Shown here: positions 61,606-64,000 of the stretch, piece by piece | Layout of the letters: the number at the start of each line of letters is the position of its first letter | How positions within the stretch are numbered: position 1 is the stretch's first letter | Origin: Vibrio sinensis | GTDB taxonomy: Bacteria; Pseudomonadota; Gammaproteobacteria; Enterobacterales; Vibrionaceae | DNA length: 64,000 nucleotides | Assembly: GCF_003605645.1 (NCBI RefSeq) | Contig: NZ_QVMU01000001.1 | Coordinates: forward strand, 186,001-250,000 | Direction: 5' to 3' | The notes under the pieces: model-generated | What the model was told of the DNA's origin: nothing | Databases searched by the model: none | Seen by the model: the letters and a program-made list of their open reading frames with translations, nothing else | Position numbers and translations under genes: made by a program

Positions 61606-63102
61606 ATGAATGTGGAAAAAACGAACCGATTAGAAACAGCACACGTTATGGCCAAGCAAGCGGCCATTCCCCAGCAAGTAGTCGAAGATGCCTGTGAATG
61701 GGCGATCATGCATGGTGTCGCGTTCAGACAAGCTGATAATACTGCAAGACATTGCCCTTTTAGCATTGCGCCGATGACGATGGAGCGCCCGGTGTACGAA
61801 CATCTACTTAAGGTCGTTCCGCTGATCACAAAATTAGTTAGTGAAGTGTCGGAAGATCCCGCGTTTTTGCAATCATCACTGAGTGCAATGGCAAAAGCAG
61901 ATCCGTTTTTTGCGCTGCTTATGTCGTTACATCTTCAAGCTCATGGTAGCGAAGAGCACCGTATTGAACCTGCACGTGAACCATTGCTATTGATGAGAAC
62001 CGACTTTATGGATGACAGATATCACGGCGCTAAGGTGATTGAGTTCAACGGTATTGCTGCTGGAATGGGGCCATTTGGTCAACGCGCGACGGAATTTCAT
62101 CGTTACCTTAAATCACAATGGCCGGCGACTTATCAAGAGTGGGCGGAAGAGGTATCGGCGCAGCCTGCTGAAAACCACGGTTTAGAACAACTTGCATTTG
62201 CGATTGCGACGTCAGCTAAAAAAATTCAGGCTGATTTTAACCAGGAGGGGAAGCCGACCTTTTTAATGGTGGTGCAAAATAACGAAGACAACGTTTATGA
62301 CCAGCATCTTTTGGAAGTTGAGTTACAACGATTGGGGTTGCGCACCGTCAGACGAACGTTTGAACAGTTGAGTAAGCAACTCTCTAGCGGCGACAATAAA
62401 CGTTTAATGCTAGAAAATGTCGGTACGATTGATGTGGTTTACCTTCGAGCGGGTTATCAGTACCAAGATTACTGTGCCCCTGAACTAAATGAAACCGTGT
62501 GTTGCGAAACCCTGAGTAAAACTCGACTGTTCATTGAACAGCATCATGTTGCCGTGAATGCCACGATTGGTCAGCAATTGGCGACGAGCAAAACCATGCA
62601 GATGTTATTAACCATGTTACCGGCACAAGAGTACGCGCGTTGGGGCTTAACGTTAGAAGAAGCGAAACTAGTGAAAAGCGTATTGGCGGAAATGAAGCCG
62701 GTAAGCGAAGAAAATATTGAATGGTTCCATGCTCATGCGGATAAACAACAATGGGTACTTAAAAATCAAGGAGAGGGTGGTGGTCACTGTGTATTCGGTG
62801 AGGATATCAGCGCACAACTTAATAAACTTGAACCGGAAGAATATGATGCCTGGGCATTGATGCAACGCCTATACCCTCATGAAAGAGAAAGAGCGACAGT
62901 CGCTGTGCGTGATAGTCAGCAAACCGTTGTTGACAACTTGATGAGTGAAGTCGGCTTATTTACTGCTTACTTCAATGGTGAACCTGTCACGCAATTTAAT
63001 GGTTATGCTGGGTATTTGATCCGCAGTAAACCGGCCAGTGAAAATGAGGGGGGAATCCATAGCGGCAAAGGGATTTTAGACTCACTGACACTCGCAGATT
63101 AA
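61606..63102 (+). CDS. eukaryotic-type glutathione synthetase (GSS family)
   Basis: A 498-residue protein that follows the eukaryotic glutathione synthetase family, not bacterial GshB (about 315 residues). Matching blocks include LLLMRTDFM (R131), KVIEFNGIAAGMGPFGQRA (E146, N148), DQHLLEVELQRLGLRTVRRTF, VVYLRAGYQ, the glycine-rich ATP loop LKNQGEGGGHCVFGEDI (385-401), MSEVGLFTAYF and a C-terminal GGIHSGKGILDS segment like the human SGG/VAAG end. It should add glycine, or a similar residue, to gamma-glutamylcysteine. The gene closes a gshA-ABC-ABC-GSS set. All expected ATP-binding elements seem present. Confidence 0.9.
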   Translation: MNVEKTNRLETAHVMAKQAAIPQQVVEDACEWAIMHGVAFRQADNTARHCPFSIAPMTMERPVYEHLLKVVPLITKLVSEVSEDPAFLQSSLSAMAKADPFFALLMSLHLQAHGSEEHRIEPAREPLLLMRTDFMDDRYHGAKVIEFNGIAAGMGPFGQRATEFHRYLKSQWPATYQEWAEEVSAQPAENHGLEQLAFAIATSAKKIQADFNQEGKPTFLMVVQNNEDNVYDQHLLEVELQRLGLRTVRRTFEQLSKQLSSGDNKRLMLENVGTIDVVYLRAGYQYQDYCAPELNETVCCETLSKTRLFIEQHHVAVNATIGQQLATSKTMQMLLTMLPAQEYARWGLTLEEAKLVKSVLAEMKPVSEENIEWFHAHADKQQWVLKNQGEGGGHCVFGEDISAQLNKLEPEEYDAWALMQRLYPHERERATVAVRDSQQTVVDNLMSEVGLFTAYFNGEPVTQFNGYAGYLIRSKPASENEGGIHSGKGILDSLTLAD

Positions 63103-63134
63103 TTCTCTTTATCGGCTCAAACTATCTATTCAAC

Positions 63135-63165
63135 GCGTTCAAGGATGAACGCTTGTTTGGTTTTC
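63135..63165 (+). terminator. probable rho-independent terminator
   Basis: GCGTTC, loop AAGGAT and GAACGC are followed by TTGTTTGGTTTT, shortly after the synthetase gene. The 327-bp gap to the next gene holds nothing else I can assign. Confidence 0.6.
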
Positions 63166-63429
63166 GATATTTATTTCAACCTCCTCCTTATTTATTCTGA
63201 TTCTGAGTCATTTAATTGCATTGTATATCTACGGAGTCTAGTTGTTTTTGGCTCGGCGTAGTCTTAGCTGCCATTTAAGTCAAAATAAAATTAACGAATA
63301 ATAAAGTTGCCAGAATAAAAAACGCTTATCTATGCTTACTGACACGTAATGTTACATTTATGTAAACTTTGCCATGAGTGCTTAATACGAGAAAACACGT
63401 AATTGGCTCTCACGATTAGGTGGATATAT

Positions 63430-64000
63430 ATGAGTTCAGGAAGTAATAAAATGGGTCTTATTGGCCTTACAACCATTGTTACAGTCAATATGATGGGGTC
63501 GGGTATCATTTTGCTGCCCTCGAGTTTGGCTCAAACTGGCGGTATCGCTTTGCTTGCGTGGGGGATCACTGCTGTTGGTGCGCTATGTATTGCACACGCA
63601 TTTTCTAAATGTGGCATGTATTGTACTGATGACGGGGGGATGTCAGCCTATGCAGCCAAAGCACATGGTAAATCGAGTTTCTTTATTGCCTCTTACACCT
63701 ACTATGTTTGTTTGGTGATAAGTGCTGTCGCGATAGCGGTAACCTCCGTTGGTTATTTGGAGACTTTCATCCCGTGGTTAAAAACCAGCCCAATACATAA
63801 CTTCGTCGGCGTGGTTGTGATATTAGTTTTAACCCTGTTAGCCAACTTTAGAGGCCCTAAAATAACCGGTAGTATTTCATCCATTACCGTTTGGGGGGTA
63901 ATTATTCCAGTATTAGGCCTTTCCATCATTGGTTGGTTTTGGTTTGACCCGAAAATTTTTGCTGAAGCATGGAACCCTCATGATGTACCGATTTCAAAAG
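63430..64000 (+). CDS. potE: PotE-like putrescine/ornithine antiporter (N-terminal part)
   Basis: A 190-residue fragment of an APC-family carrier that runs off the right edge. It closely follows E. coli PotE: NKMGLIGLTTIVTVNMMGSGII, AFSKCGMYC, the ANFRGPKITGSISSITVWGVIIP block and WFWFDPKIF. PotE exchanges putrescine for ornithine at the inner membrane and usually pairs with an inducible ornithine decarboxylase (SpeF), which would lie outside the window. Related carriers for other amines cannot be excluded. The ATG at 63430 has AGGTGG upstream. Confidence 0.88.
   Translation, partial: MSSGSNKMGLIGLTTIVTVNMMGSGIILLPSSLAQTGGIALLAWGITAVGALCIAHAFSKCGMYCTDDGGMSAYAAKAHGKSSFFIASYTYYVCLVISAVAIAVTSVGYLETFIPWLKTSPIHNFVGVVVILVLTLLANFRGPKITGSISSITVWGVIIPVLGLSIIGWFWFDPKIFAEAWNPHDVPISK

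Overview
The window reads as a chromosomal segment of a marine gamma-proteobacterium, most likely Vibrio. The evidence is the AT-rich coding style, a tandem glycine riboswitch ahead of a sodium:alanine/glycine symporter, many Vibrio-type small membrane proteins, and enteric-like KduD, MngB, GshA and PotE homologues. I see no rRNA, tRNA, CRISPR array, transposase or integrase. Several carbohydrate loci sit side by side, which would fit a Vibrio accessory chromosome, but this is inference.

Positions 1-14,000 hold mixed housekeeping genes: an M32 carboxypeptidase fragment, a LysE exporter, the riboswitch-controlled symporter, a degenerate-GGDEF/EAL phosphodiesterase, a DUF4156 lipoprotein, a MocR-like aminotransferase divergent from an AraC/GyrI-like regulator, a cold-shock protein, a YidH/YidG pair and a CatA-like acetyltransferase.

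Positions 14,101-31,577 form a glycosaminoglycan (hyaluronan/chondroitin) utilisation locus. One minus-strand operon (31,066 to 23,253) encodes an outer-membrane porin, two PL8 lyases (one exported, one lipoprotein) and a duplicated-domain lyase-like lipoprotein. A second (22,148 to 14,101) encodes a DeoR regulator, a mannose-family PTS (IIB, IIC, IID, IIA), a GH105/GH88 unsaturated uronyl hydrolase, KduD, a YgjV membrane protein, an RpiB-fold DHU isomerase and a fused KDG kinase-KDPG aldolase. Together these take polymer to unsaturated disaccharide, phosphorylated import, and pyruvate plus glyceraldehyde-3-phosphate. There is no sulfatase. A broken DeoR N-terminus lies upstream of the porin, and TGAAAAT-type repeats occur at both promoters.

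Positions 32,033-44,675 hold an exported calcineurin-like phosphoesterase, an exported EEP-family phosphatase, a fructose-family PTS (IIB, IIC, fused HPr-EI-IIA), an MngB-like GH38 hydrolase and an FHS-type transporter. This looks like a (phospho)mannoside locus. Two unrecognised ORFs sit ahead of its two halves, the second running through a strong terminator.

Positions 44,770-55,978 form a beta-galactan locus: GH53 endo-galactanase with a ricin-type module, LamB-like porin, ABC importer (ATPase, two permeases, binding protein), GH2 beta-galactosidase and an EbgR-like LacI regulator. A 15-bp motif near GGAAATAATTAGGAA recurs upstream of four transcription units in the last two loci.

Positions 56,198-63,102 form an unusual thiol cassette: GshA, a heterodimeric MdlAB-like ABC exporter and a eukaryotic-type glutathione synthetase. 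A PotE-like antiporter runs off the right edge.
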